A stretch of 43,570 bases of DNA from positions 1 to 43,570 of the forward strand of contig CAKOVW010000004.1 in the NCBI GenBank assembly GCA_934122125.1. Reading direction: 5' to 3'. A program made the translations under genes and the position numbers. This DNA comes from an uncultured Clostridia bacterium (GTDB lineage Bacteria > Bacillota > Clostridia > TANB77 > CAG-508). Positions 34,301 through 43,093 of this stretch are shown piece after piece; the first letter of the stretch is position 1, and every line of letters starts with the position of its first letter. Under the pieces are notes generated by a model. It was given only the letters and a program-made list of their open reading frames with translations. It did not search any database and was not told the origin of the DNA.

Positions 34301-35830
34301 TTATTTTTCAATAAGACTTTCTCCTGTCATTTCAGCTGGTTTTTCTAGTCCCATAATATCTAACATTGTTGGTGCTAAATCTGCAAGTTTACCTTCTTTT
34401 AATTTTACACCTTGCACTCCTATTAAAACTAATGGAACTGGGTTTGTAGTATGTGCTGTGTGTGGCTCACCTGTTTTATAATCTATCATTTGCTCTGCAT
34501 TTCCGTGATCAGCTGTTATTAAGATTACTCCTTGTTTTTCTTCCATTGCTTCAACAACTCTTTCTACACATCCATCAATTGTTTCAATAGCTTTAATTGC
34601 TGCTTCTAGACTTCCTGTATGACCTACCATATCTGGGTTAGCATAATTTAATATAATACAATTATATTTGTCTGAGTTTATTGCTTCAACAACTTTGTCT
34701 GTTACTTCTATAGCACTCATTTCAGGTTTTAGATCATAAGTTTGAACTTTAGGAGATGGTATTAAAATTCTATCTTCTCCTTTATATTGTTTTTCTTCTC
34801 CACCATTAAAGAAGAATGTAACATGTGCATATTTTTCTGTTTCTGCAATTCTTAATTGTGTTAGTCCTTTTTTAGAAACATATTCTCCAAATGTATTAAC
34901 TAATACCTCTGGCTTAAATGCAATTTGAACATTTGGTATTGTTTCATCATATTGAGTGAAACATACATAATATAAATCTAATGGTTTTACTTCAAATCCG
35001 TCAAATTCTGGATCAACTAAACTTCTTGTTATTTCTCTTGCTCTATCTGGTCTAAAGTTAAAGAATATAACCGAATCATGATTATCAATTGTAGCAATTG
35101 GTTCTTCACCATTGCATATAACTGTTGGTTCAACAAATTCGTCAAATACTTCTTTTTGATATGACGCTTCTATTCCAGAAATAGCAGATGTTGCTTTTTC
35201 TCCTTCTCCATATACTAAGGCTTTATATGCTTTTTCAACTCTATCCCATCTTTTATCTCTATCCATACTGTAAAATCTACCAGATATACTTGCTATTTTT
35301 CCTACACCTTTTTCTTTCATTTTTTCCTCAAGTTGTAAAATATAGCTTTCTCCTGAAGCTGGTGGCGTATCTCTTCCATCTAAAAAGCAATGTACATATA
35401 CATCTTCAAAGTCTTTTCTTTTTGCTAATTCTAGTAATGCGAATAAATGTCTAATATGGCTATGAACTCCACCATCTGAAAGTAGACCCATAATATGAAG
35501 TTTAGAGTTGTGTTTTTTGCAATTATCAATTGCTGCTGTTAATTCTTTAATACTAAAGAATTCTCCATCTTCAATTGATTTTGTAATACGTGTTAAGTCT
35601 TGATATACAACTCTTCCTGCACCAATGTTTGTGTGTCCAACTTCTGAATTTCCCATTTGTCCTTCTGGCAAGCCTACTGCTAACCCACTCGTGTGAATTT
35701 GAGTAGTTGGCCATGTTTTCATTAGTTTATCAATATTAGGTGTATTAGCTAATTTAACTGCATTTCCTTTTTCGTTTTCATTTATTCCAAATCCATCTAA
35801 TATCATTAGCATTATTGGTTTTCTGTCCAT
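34301..35830 (-). CDS. gpmI: 2,3-bisphosphoglycerate-independent phosphoglycerate mutase
   Basis: GpmI interconverts 3- and 2-phosphoglycerate using two Mn ions and a phosphoserine. The 509-residue protein is of standard length. LMILDGFGIN at about 7-16 carries the first metal aspartate, GQMGNSEVGHTNIGAGRVVYQDL holds the nucleophilic Ser at about 62, HSHIRHLFALLE at about 122-133 and FLDGRDTPP at about 148-156 bind substrate, and NYANPDMVGHTG plus ADHGNAEQM near the C-terminus hold the second metal site. It is preceded by tpiA (18-nt gap) and followed by eno. Confidence 0.98.
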   Translation of the reverse strand: MDRKPIMLMILDGFGINENEKGNAVKLANTPNIDKLMKTWPTTQIHTSGLAVGLPEGQMGNSEVGHTNIGAGRVVYQDLTRITKSIEDGEFFSIKELTAAIDNCKKHNSKLHIMGLLSDGGVHSHIRHLFALLELAKRKDFEDVYVHCFLDGRDTPPASGESYILQLEEKMKEKGVGKIASISGRFYSMDRDKRWDRVEKAYKALVYGEGEKATSAISGIEASYQKEVFDEFVEPTVICNGEEPIATIDNHDSVIFFNFRPDRAREITRSLVDPEFDGFEVKPLDLYYVCFTQYDETIPNVQIAFKPEVLVNTFGEYVSKKGLTQLRIAETEKYAHVTFFFNGGEEKQYKGEDRILIPSPKVQTYDLKPEMSAIEVTDKVVEAINSDKYNCIILNYANPDMVGHTGSLEAAIKAIETIDGCVERVVEAMEEKQGVILITADHGNAEQMIDYKTGEPHTAHTTNPVPLVLIGVQGVKLKEGKLADLAPTMLDIMGLEKPAEMTGESLIEK

Positions 35831-35848
35831 TATTTTTCTCCATTTCTT

Positions 35849-36595
35849 CTAAATTGATAATATTTTAATAAATTCTTCTGCTTTTAAACTTGCTCCTCCT
35901 ACAAGCCCTCCATCTATGTCAGACATTGAAAATAATTCTTTGCTATTTTCAGGTTTAACACTACCACCATATAGTATGATAATATTTTCTGCAACATTCT
36001 TACCATAGTCTTTTTCAATTTGATTTCTAATTGACTTTATTGCGTTGTTTGCATCTTCAGATGTAGCAGTTTTTCCTGTTCCAATTGCCCATATTGGCTC
36101 ATATGCAATCATAACATTTTTTAATTGTTCTTCATTTAGACCTTCTAATGCTAAACGCGTTTGTTTTGTTATGATTTCTTCTTGTTTACCTTGTTCTCTT
36201 TGCTCTAATGTTTCGCCAACACATACAATAGGTTTTAGTCCATTTAGTAATGCTGCTTTTACTTTTTTATTTACAGTTTCATCTGTTTCGGCAAAGTATT
36301 GTCTTCTCTCTGAATGACCTATAATTACATATTCAACACCGATACACTTTAGCATTTGCCCAGAAATCTCTCCTGTATATGCACCTTTCTCTTCCCAGTG
36401 CATATTTTGTGCTCCTATTTTTATTTTAGTATCTTGTGCTGTAAGTAAACTATAGAATAGGTCTGTATATGGTACACAAAGAATTACTTCTGCTTTAGAA
36501 TTATTTACTTCACTTTCAATTTGTCTTATAAAGCTCATTGCTTCATTAGGAAGCATATTCATCTTCCAATTTCCTGCAACAACTTTTCTTCTCAT
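35849..36595 (-). CDS. tpiA: Triosephosphate isomerase
   Basis: TpiA interconverts DHAP and glyceraldehyde 3-phosphate. The start at 36595 (248 residues) follows GAGGAAACCAA; the frame extends to 36652 through the pgk end without support. Motifs are VAGNWKMN at about 6-13 (catalytic Lys), VIIGHSERRQ at about 92-101 (catalytic His), AYEPIWAIGTGKTA at about 162-175 (catalytic Glu) and LYGGSVKPEN at about 207-216. It begins 16 nt after pgk in the glycolytic operon. Confidence 0.98.
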   Translation of the reverse strand: MRRKVVAGNWKMNMLPNEAMSFIRQIESEVNNSKAEVILCVPYTDLFYSLLTAQDTKIKIGAQNMHWEEKGAYTGEISGQMLKCIGVEYVIIGHSERRQYFAETDETVNKKVKAALLNGLKPIVCVGETLEQREQGKQEEIITKQTRLALEGLNEEQLKNVMIAYEPIWAIGTGKTATSEDANNAIKSIRNQIEKDYGKNVAENIIILYGGSVKPENSKELFSMSDIDGGLVGGASLKAEEFIKILSI

Positions 36596-36611
36596 TTGGT
36601 TTCCTCTTTCC

Positions 36612-37955
36612 TTAATCAGCAATTTGTTGTTCATTGCCTTTGCAATTTCCATTTTCTCCTGATTTGCATTTTTGTTTTTCTTTATTATTTAATGCTGCAA
36701 TTCCTGGTAGTTCTTTTCCCTCTAAAAATTCTAAAGATGCTCCTCCACCTGTTGATAAATAAATATTGCTAAATTCTTGTTTTACATCTTCGCCTTTTTG
36801 TTTTGCTGCTTTTTTAATTTTTTGAATAGCTGCTACTGAATCTCCACCACCAATTACACACTTTGCGTTTGTATGTGAAATATATTTTGCTATTTTTTCT
36901 GTTCCTTGTGCAAATTCTGGTACTTCAGTATAACCTAGAGGTCCATTCCATACTACTGTTTTTGCATCTTCTAGTCTATCTGCAAAATATGTTAATGTAG
37001 TATCTCCTACATCTAGTATTTGCCATCCTTCTATTTTCTCGCCTTTTCCATCTATATCCAATTTTACTTGTTTATGCTCTGCCGCTTCTACTACTTCTGG
37101 CGTTAGTTCTTCTCCTTGTTGTATTTTAGCTACTCTTGCATCCTTTGGTAATATTATTTCTACACCTTTATCAAATGCATTTTTCATTATTTCTTTTGCT
37201 ACATCTATTTTGTCTTGTTCATATTTAGATGACCCTATATCATAGCCTTTTGCTTTTAAAAAAGTATTAGCCATCGCTCCACCAATTTCTATGGTTTGAA
37301 CTTTTTCCATCAAGTTTTCAATAACTCCAATTTTATCAGAAACTTTTGCTCCTCCTAAAATTGCTACAAATGGTTTTTCTGGATTTTCAAGTACGGCTCC
37401 TAGTTTTTCAATTTCTCTTTCCATTAAAAGCCCTGCAACAGCTTCATCCACATGATGTGCTACTCCTTCTGTTGATGCATGTGCTCTATGTGCTGTTCCA
37501 AATGCATCATTTACATATATTCCATCATTTCCAATTAAATCTGATAATTCTAAAGATAGGCTATCTTCATTTTTTTCTTCTCTTGAGTCAAAACGAACAT
37601 TTTCTAGAAGTCCTGCTTCGCCTTCTTGCAATTTTTCTGCCATATCTTTTGCACTTGGTCCTGTTACATCTTCTGCAAATTTTATATTCAAATTTAATTC
37701 TTCAGATAGCTTTTCAGCTACTGGTTTCATTGAATATTTTTCATTCACTTCGCCCTTTGGTCTTCCTAAATGTGAACATAAAACTACTTTTGCTCCACTT
37801 TCTAATAAATATTTAATTGTTGGAAGTGCTGCTCTAATTCTTGTGTCATCTGTAATTTTTCCATCTTTTAGTGGCACATTAAAGTCGCAACGAACTAGTA
37901 CTTTTTTGCCTTTTAAGTCTTTTGTATCTATATCTCTTATTGTTTTCTTTTCCAT
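36612..37955 (-). CDS. pgk: Phosphoglycerate kinase with C-terminal extension
   Basis: Pgk makes ATP from 1,3-bisphosphoglycerate. The 447-residue protein has the standard two-domain layout: VRCDFNVPL at about 21-29, HLGRPKG at about 62-68, FGTAHRAHAST at about 150-160, LGGAKVSDKIGVIENL at about 198-213, and the C-terminal GGGDSVAAI plus STGGGASLEFLEGKELPGIAAL at about 370-415. After the usual end (GIAALN) about 25 extra residues follow, hydrophilic with two cysteines (KCKSGENGNCKGNEQ). It is the second gene of the operon. A perfect hairpin lies between gap and pgk. Confidence 0.97.
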   Translation of the reverse strand: MEKKTIRDIDTKDLKGKKVLVRCDFNVPLKDGKITDDTRIRAALPTIKYLLESGAKVVLCSHLGRPKGEVNEKYSMKPVAEKLSEELNLNIKFAEDVTGPSAKDMAEKLQEGEAGLLENVRFDSREEKNEDSLSLELSDLIGNDGIYVNDAFGTAHRAHASTEGVAHHVDEAVAGLLMEREIEKLGAVLENPEKPFVAILGGAKVSDKIGVIENLMEKVQTIEIGGAMANTFLKAKGYDIGSSKYEQDKIDVAKEIMKNAFDKGVEIILPKDARVAKIQQGEELTPEVVEAAEHKQVKLDIDGKGEKIEGWQILDVGDTTLTYFADRLEDAKTVVWNGPLGYTEVPEFAQGTEKIAKYISHTNAKCVIGGGDSVAAIQKIKKAAKQKGEDVKQEFSNIYLSTGGGASLEFLEGKELPGIAALNNKEKQKCKSGENGNCKGNEQQIAD

Positions 37956-37987
37956 ATTAATTTACCTTTCTATACAAAATTACGAAT

Positions 37988-38030
37988 TTCAAGAATTTTT
38001 ATTCAATATAAATTGATAAAAATTCTTGAA
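37988..38030 (-). other. Perfect hairpin between gap and pgk
   Basis: Fifteen-base arms (37988-38002 and 38016-38030) pair without mismatch around a 13-nt loop. It lies 18 nt after the gap stop and could be an RNA processing or stabilising element, or a partial terminator that gives more gap than pgk. Confidence 0.6.
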
Positions 38031-38048
38031 GTTGTATATAATATAAAT

Positions 38049-39050
38049 TTATTTATTAGCAATGTATATAGCAAGATCAACTAGTTTGTTTGAATATCCC
38101 CATTCATTGTCATACCAAGCTACTAATTTTACAAATGTGTCTGTTAATGCTATACCTGCTGTGCTATCAAAAATACATGTGTGTTCATCATGTATAAAGT
38201 CTGATGAAACTACAGGGTCTGATACATATTCTACTATGCCTTTCATTTCATTTTCTGATGCTTTTTTAACTGCTTCACATATTTCTTCATATGAGGCTGG
38301 TCTTTCTAAGTTACATGTTAAATCTACTACTGAAACATCAACTGTTGGTACTCTAAATGACATACCTGTTAGTTTTCCATTTAATGTTGGAATTACTTTT
38401 CCAACTGCTTTGGCTGCACCTGTTGATGATGGAATAATATTATAACTTGCTGCTCTTCCACCTCTCCAATCTTTTTTAGATGCTCCATCAACTGTTTTTT
38501 GTGTCGCTGTAATACTATGAACTGTTGTCATTAATCCGTCTTTAATTCCAAAGTTATCATTTATAACTTTAGAAAGTGGTGCTAAACAGTTTGTTGTGCA
38601 CGATGCATTTGAAATAATGTTCATATCTGGTGTGTATGTTTCGTTATTTACTCCCATAACAAACATTGGTGCATCTTTAGATGGTGCAGATATAATAACC
38701 TTTTTTGCTCCTGCTTCTAAATGTGCATTTGCTTTTTCTGTTGTTGTAAATACTCCTGAACACTCTAGTACATAATCAACGCCATCTGCTCCCCAAGGTA
38801 TATTTTTTGGGTCCATTTCATTATATACTTTGATTTCTTTTCCATTTACTATTAATTTTCCATCTTTTTCATAAACTTCTCCATTAAATTTTCCATGGAT
38901 TGTATCGTATTTCATCATATATGCCATATAGTCAGCTTTTATAAATGGATCATTTATCGCAATAATCTCCACATCTTTTTTGTTTAAAGCTGCTTGTAGT
39001 GATAAATTTCCTATTCTTCCAAAACCATTAATTCCTAATTTTATTGACAT
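38049..39050 (-). CDS. gap: Glyceraldehyde-3-phosphate dehydrogenase, type I
   Basis: Gap oxidises glyceraldehyde 3-phosphate to 1,3-bisphosphoglycerate with NAD. The start at 39050 (333 residues) has AAGGAGG; the frame to 39083 lacks support. The NAD fold shows GINGFGRIGN at about 6-15 and AINDPF at about 31-36. The catalytic Cys is in SNASCTTNCLAP at about 148-159, with HSITATQKTVDG downstream holding the catalytic His. The C-terminus ends WYDNEWGYSNKLVDL. It heads the glycolytic operon; a promoter and palindromes lie upstream. Confidence 0.98.
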   Translation of the reverse strand: MSIKLGINGFGRIGNLSLQAALNKKDVEIIAINDPFIKADYMAYMMKYDTIHGKFNGEVYEKDGKLIVNGKEIKVYNEMDPKNIPWGADGVDYVLECSGVFTTTEKANAHLEAGAKKVIISAPSKDAPMFVMGVNNETYTPDMNIISNASCTTNCLAPLSKVINDNFGIKDGLMTTVHSITATQKTVDGASKKDWRGGRAASYNIIPSSTGAAKAVGKVIPTLNGKLTGMSFRVPTVDVSVVDLTCNLERPASYEEICEAVKKASENEMKGIVEYVSDPVVSSDFIHDEHTCIFDSTAGIALTDTFVKLVAWYDNEWGYSNKLVDLAIYIANK

Positions 39051-39098
39051 AATTTTTCCTCCTTTTTGAATGTATTTGTACATTCTTTTTGTTAATAT

Positions 39099-39116
39099 GT
39101 TTAGTATATCCTAAAC
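39099..39116 (-). promoter_or_regulatory. Palindrome at the gap transcription start
   Basis: GTTTAG (39099-39104) and CTAAAC (39111-39116) flank six bases and overlap the expected transcription start. A second inverted repeat GAATGTA/TACATTC lies at 39068-39085 in the leader. Either could be a repressor site; neither matches a motif I can name with confidence. Confidence 0.4.
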
Positions 39117-39122
39117 AATGTA

Positions 39123-39151
39123 ATTTTATATCAAAAGAAAATACTTTTCAA
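39123..39151 (-). promoter_or_regulatory. Promoter of the glycolytic operon
   Basis: On the minus strand TTGAAA (39146-39151) and TAAAAT (39123-39128) are 17 nt apart, with transcription expected near 39116. The gap ATG is about 66 nt downstream. No cggR regulator gene precedes gap. Confidence 0.75.
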
Positions 39152-39210
39152 GTATTCTTCAGTAATTTTAGTTAAAATTTAATAATTGTTAAGTAAAAAG
39201 CTAAAAATTT

Positions 39211-39255
39211 ATAAATAAAAAACTTATTAGCAAAGCTAACAAGTTTTTTATTTAT
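39211..39255. terminator. Terminator after the small QEV-repeat gene
   Basis: Arms 39211-39231 and 39235-39255 match with one mismatch and a 3-nt loop. T-rich stem ends give a usable U run on both strands, so it stops the gene at 39258 and separates it from the gap promoter. Confidence 0.85.
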
Positions 39256-39257
39256 AA

Positions 39258-39476
39258 TTATAATGTAATATTATCTATAATTTCAATTTCTTGAAACCAG
39301 AAATCATGGTTAACTTCTTGATGCCAAAAATCATGTACTTCTTGAAATACTTTTTCTTGTTTTGGCGTCATTGTAACTTTTACTTCTTGAAATAAAAAGT
39401 TTTTAATTTTTGTCCAAGCATTGATTTCTGCTGGTACCTCAGCTTTTACAAAATTTTTATTTTCAAATTCTTCCAT
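39258..39476 (-). CDS. Small protein with repeated F/W-x-Q-E-V/I motifs, unknown function
   Basis: The start at 39476 (72 residues) has AAGGAGG about eight bases upstream. A repeated pattern fills the C-terminal two thirds: FLFQEV, KVFQEV, FWHQEV and FWFQEI, at about residues 28-64. The central KVTMTPKQEKVF stretch is polar. There is no membrane segment or cysteine motif. The clear ribosome binding site and terminator make it a real gene. I do not recognise a family with a known role. The regular aromatic/acidic spacing suggests amphipathic helices and self-association, which is inference. It lies between spoVT and the glycolytic operon and could be sporulation-linked. Confidence 0.75.
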   Translation of the reverse strand: MEEFENKNFVKAEVPAEINAWTKIKNFLFQEVKVTMTPKQEKVFQEVHDFWHQEVNHDFWFQEIEIIDNITL

Positions 39477-39600
39477 TGTTATTCCTCCTTTGTGAGTTTC
39501 AATTACTATTTTCTTCACATTATTTATACTATAAATATTACAAATAATCAAGTTTTTTTGTGTTACATTTGTGTTACAGTTTTATTACAGGAATGTTACT

Positions 39601-40155
39601 TTATATTTCCATTTGACTTCCTAAAAAGCTAGCTGCTGATTGTGCTACTTTTTGTTCTACTTCATTCATTTTAGTATTGTTATCTTTTGATAATAATATT
39701 ACTGTTCCTATTACATCTCCATCTGAAATAATTGGATATACAACTTGAGAGTTATATCTTCTTTCTTTATTTTCATTTTTTGTAATTGGTATAGCTAAGT
39801 CATTATTTTCTTTGCTTGTATATTTTTCTTTGTCATCCATTAATTTTTCTAATTCTTCACTGACATCTTGTTCTAAAAGTTCTTTTTTGGCTCCTCCAGA
39901 CACTGCTATTACAGTATCTTTGTCTGTAATACATGCAATGTGCCCAGTTGTTTTAGCTAATGTTTCTGCATAACCTGTTGCAAATTCTGTTAATTCCCCT
40001 ATTGGAGAATATTTTTTTAAAATAACTTCTCCCTCTTTATCAGTAAAAATTTCAAGTGGATCTCCTTCTTTAATTCTTAATGTTTTTCTAATTTCTTTTG
40101 GAATAACAACTCTACCTAAATCATCAATTCTTCTTACTACACCTGTTGCTTTCAA
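39601..40155 (-). CDS. spoVT: Stage V sporulation protein T (AbrB family)
   Basis: SpoVT is a DNA-binding transition regulator of forespore (sigma-G) genes. The 184-residue protein has an N-terminal AbrB-type swapped-hairpin domain (MKATGVVRRIDDLGRVVIPKEIRKTL and a following segment, about 1-50) and a GAF-like C-terminal domain (about 60-182; TGHIACITDKDTVIAVSGG, YNSQVVYPIISDGDVIGTVILLS). This is the full two-domain layout. Start codon is TTG with AGGAGG seven bases upstream. The 200-nt gap to the next gene (40156-40355) holds no further gene; it is AT-rich and shows no clear terminator. Confidence 0.96.
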   Translation of the reverse strand: MKATGVVRRIDDLGRVVIPKEIRKTLRIKEGDPLEIFTDKEGEVILKKYSPIGELTEFATGYAETLAKTTGHIACITDKDTVIAVSGGAKKELLEQDVSEELEKLMDDKEKYTSKENNDLAIPITKNENKERRYNSQVVYPIISDGDVIGTVILLSKDNNTKMNEVEQKVAQSAASFLGSQMEI

Positions 40156-40355
40156 AATATTACCTCCTTTTAAATTTTAAAGCGTTTTGCTATATGCAAT
40201 TTTTTATTAATTATTCTTATTATTGCTTTAAAAGGAAATTTTTATACATTTTTTTATTGTATAGTGAAAATTGAAAATTTTTGCATATAAAATAATTTGA
40301 ATTTGTCTTTGCTGTGCTAAATTATATACATGTAGTAATTTACTTTTCTCATACC

Positions 40356-42344
40356 TTATTCTTCATTTTCTTGTAGAGGTTGTATTTCTCTTTGTTCTAT
40401 GTCATATTTTCTTATGATATTTCCTAATTCATTAGAAAAGTCTTGTAATAATACTATTTTTATGCCTGGAAGTTTTCCATCAATATAATCATCCATAATT
40501 TGCTTTAGTTTTCTTATGTTTGGTATTTCTTCTTCAATTTCTCTTTTGAATCTATTTGCTCTGTCAACTAATTTTTCTTTTATTGTTACTATATCTTCAT
40601 TACTTGCACAAGAAATTCTTTGGAATGCTTGAAATGGATCATAATATTTAAATATTGGTATGTTCATACATTCTTTGTCAAATTTATCATAGAACATTTC
40701 CATTTTCATAGGAATATATTTAAATATTTCTTCTGCCTTTTCATTATACATTTTTGTTTTTAATTGCATATTTATTTCATTAAAGTGTTCTAATATTTCT
40801 TCCATATCTGGTTCAAATTCATCTTCAATTGCAACCTGTGATAGTTCTTCGTCTACATTTGCACAATATGTTGATGTTAATGAAGAAATATTCATTCCAT
40901 TAAAAAATACTGATTTTATTGTTCTCATATCATAATTAATTAAGTCTTTTTTTATAAAGTACGCAAAATAAGAGAATAACTTTACAATTTGTATTATTTC
41001 TATTTTTCCATTTTTAACATAATCTAATGTTTCATCTATTACATTATTAAATTGATCATCTGGTATTTTCCAGTATTCTTCAGTTAATAGCCTTTTATAA
41101 CCAGGTAATTGATTTGTATCTACTGTATCTCTTATTACTTCCATATTTTCTTTAAAAATTTTCATGTCAAAAATACGAGTACGTACATATTTTTCAATAA
41201 ATTTGAAGAAACGATATTCTGCCTTAAAGTTATAATAATAATTGTTATCAAATTCTTTAATATAAAATTGTCTATTATCCATGAATACTCTTGATGATAC
41301 TAACACTGATTTATATTCTTCATTACTATTGATGTTTACAAATTTATCTTTTGTAATTTTTCCTGCTTTTATTTCAAAAGATATAGCTATTGTAAAAATA
41401 AGCATCGTTTGCAATACTCTGTGGTTTGTGTTTGGATATGATTTTGTAACAGTATCAAATATTTTTTTAAAGTTATTTAATGCATGTTTTAAAATACGTA
41501 AATTCCTCGTTCCACTTTTATTAAATGTAGATGTAATTAATGCTGTATTTTCTCTTAAAAATCTAATTAAATCAGCATCATTTTCATATCTCATTAATAA
41601 TCCATTTATAATGTAATTAAATTCTGGAGCATATTCAAAAGTTTCTCCTACTAATTTTTCTTTTATTCTTTCATAGTCATTTGCTTTATCAAAAACATAT
41701 TCAATAGTATCTCTTATTCTTTCTACCATTGGTTTATCTGTTTTTATATTTAGTTTATTTTCTTTATCTAGCAAGTAAGTTGCTATAAAAGTTTTCATTT
41801 CCAAATTGCTATTTTTTAATTTAGTAGATAACTCTTTTTCATTACAAATGATTATCGTTTTTATATGGTCATGTTCAACAAAGTTATTTATGTAACCTAA
41901 AATATCAATAACATCTACATTTGCTCTTTCCAAGTCATCAAAGCAAAGTACCTTATCATCTGTAGAAAAGAATTGGGCATAATCTACTCTATCTCCATTT
42001 TGAGTAACACCAAAAAAGTTTGCCATATCTAAACCTGTTTTGGCATATTCAGGTATACTACTAGCACCATTAGAATTCATAAATTTCTTTAAGTTTTTAT
42101 CCATTAGCTGAGTAGTTTCAATAAATATTTTTTTGCTTATTTCCTCTAAATTTGATATTCCATATAAAGACATATAAATTGGCGTTAATTTTTTTCCATT
42201 TACTTGCATTGCCTCAATTTTTGGTTTTATTTTATGATTCCAAAAGTAAGTTTTTCCGCTTCCCCATTCACCATTTATCATAATTGCATAATCAGTGTAT
42301 TCTGCTCTAATATAGTCTAATATACTTTCTACTAAATCTTCCAT
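40356..42344 (-). CDS. KAP-family-like P-loop NTPase
   Basis: The start at 42344 (662 residues) has AAAGGA; it lies 4 nt past the comF stop. An N-terminal P-loop domain covers about 20-330: Walker A GEWGSGKT at about 30-37 and Walker B LCFDDLERA at about 140-148, followed by TIIICNEKEL (sensor-like) at about 170-180. This combination is typical of KAP NTPases. No membrane segments are seen, unlike some KAP proteins. The C-terminal ~330 residues are helical, charged and without a recognised domain. KAP-like STAND NTPases include anti-phage defence sensors, so a defence role is possible but unproven here. The neighbours are comF and spoVT. Confidence 0.75.
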   Translation of the reverse strand: MEDLVESILDYIRAEYTDYAIMINGEWGSGKTYFWNHKIKPKIEAMQVNGKKLTPIYMSLYGISNLEEISKKIFIETTQLMDKNLKKFMNSNGASSIPEYAKTGLDMANFFGVTQNGDRVDYAQFFSTDDKVLCFDDLERANVDVIDILGYINNFVEHDHIKTIIICNEKELSTKLKNSNLEMKTFIATYLLDKENKLNIKTDKPMVERIRDTIEYVFDKANDYERIKEKLVGETFEYAPEFNYIINGLLMRYENDADLIRFLRENTALITSTFNKSGTRNLRILKHALNNFKKIFDTVTKSYPNTNHRVLQTMLIFTIAISFEIKAGKITKDKFVNINSNEEYKSVLVSSRVFMDNRQFYIKEFDNNYYYNFKAEYRFFKFIEKYVRTRIFDMKIFKENMEVIRDTVDTNQLPGYKRLLTEEYWKIPDDQFNNVIDETLDYVKNGKIEIIQIVKLFSYFAYFIKKDLINYDMRTIKSVFFNGMNISSLTSTYCANVDEELSQVAIEDEFEPDMEEILEHFNEINMQLKTKMYNEKAEEIFKYIPMKMEMFYDKFDKECMNIPIFKYYDPFQAFQRISCASNEDIVTIKEKLVDRANRFKREIEEEIPNIRKLKQIMDDYIDGKLPGIKIVLLQDFSNELGNIIRKYDIEQREIQPLQENEE

Positions 42345-42348
42345 TATT

Positions 42349-43053
42349 TCATTCCTTTCTATTATTTTTCGCTTGTATTTTGCCACAATCTTTTGCTATT
42401 GTAATAATTCCAATCTTGTTTGGTTCTGCTTGTTGTAATATTCTAGCACATTCATTGCATGTGGCTCCTGTAGTATATATATCATCTAAAATTAAAATAT
42501 TTTTTTCTTTTATTACTTTTCCATTTTTTAATTTAAATACATCTTGTACATTTTTAAGTCTTTGTTTTTTATTCAAGCTGCTTTGTACGCTATTGTTTTT
42601 ATATTTTATTAAAATATCATCTTTAAGTAATAAATTATTATGATTGTCGTCTGCTATTATTTTACTTATTATTCTAGTTTGATTATATCCTCTTTTATTT
42701 ATTTTTTTATTTGTCATTGGAACTGGAATAATTATATCATATTTTTTTAAAAATCCACATATTTTTTTATTTTTCACAAAAAATTCAGAAAACATTCTTG
42801 CTAAATATGCTTTATCTTTAAATTTATATTGAAGTATCTTTTCTCTTATTATTGAGCTATATTGAAATATATATGCATATTCGTCAAAATATTTTGTTCT
42901 ATCTTTTGAATAATCTTCTATTTTATTTAAATATAAACTTGATTGTTCCAACTTATTTTTGCATTGTTTGCATATATAACTTTCTCCAATTTTTCCGCAA
43001 ATCCCACAGCTTTTAGGAAAAATAAAAAAGAGCAAATCATTTAAAAAGTTCAT
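42349..43053 (-). CDS. comF: ComF-like amidophosphoribosyltransferase-fold protein
   Basis: ComF helps internalised single-stranded DNA in natural transformation, though it is often kept in non-competent species. The 234-residue protein has an N-terminal zinc-finger-like region (CGICGKIGESYICKQC at about 17-32) and a PRTase domain. The PRPP loop reads ILILDDIYTTGATCNECARIL at about 188-208. VPVPMTNKKINKRGYNQ-like (PVPMTNKK at about 114-121, RGYNQT) is the family signature. AGGAGG precedes the ATG. It is followed by the KAP NTPase. Partner genes comFA or comE are not in the window. Confidence 0.9.
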   Translation of the reverse strand: MNFLNDLLFFIFPKSCGICGKIGESYICKQCKNKLEQSSLYLNKIEDYSKDRTKYFDEYAYIFQYSSIIREKILQYKFKDKAYLARMFSEFFVKNKKICGFLKKYDIIIPVPMTNKKINKRGYNQTRIISKIIADDNHNNLLLKDDILIKYKNNSVQSSLNKKQRLKNVQDVFKLKNGKVIKEKNILILDDIYTTGATCNECARILQQAEPNKIGIITIAKDCGKIQAKNNRKE

Positions 43054-43093
43054 ATAAAACCTCCTAAATAAATATTGCCCCCAATTTATTATG

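Noticed and set aside
40156..40355. Possible sigma-G promoter before spoVT
   Set aside because: CATATA-like elements occur, but spacing to any -35-like sequence was wrong; in AT-rich DNA the match is not meaningful.
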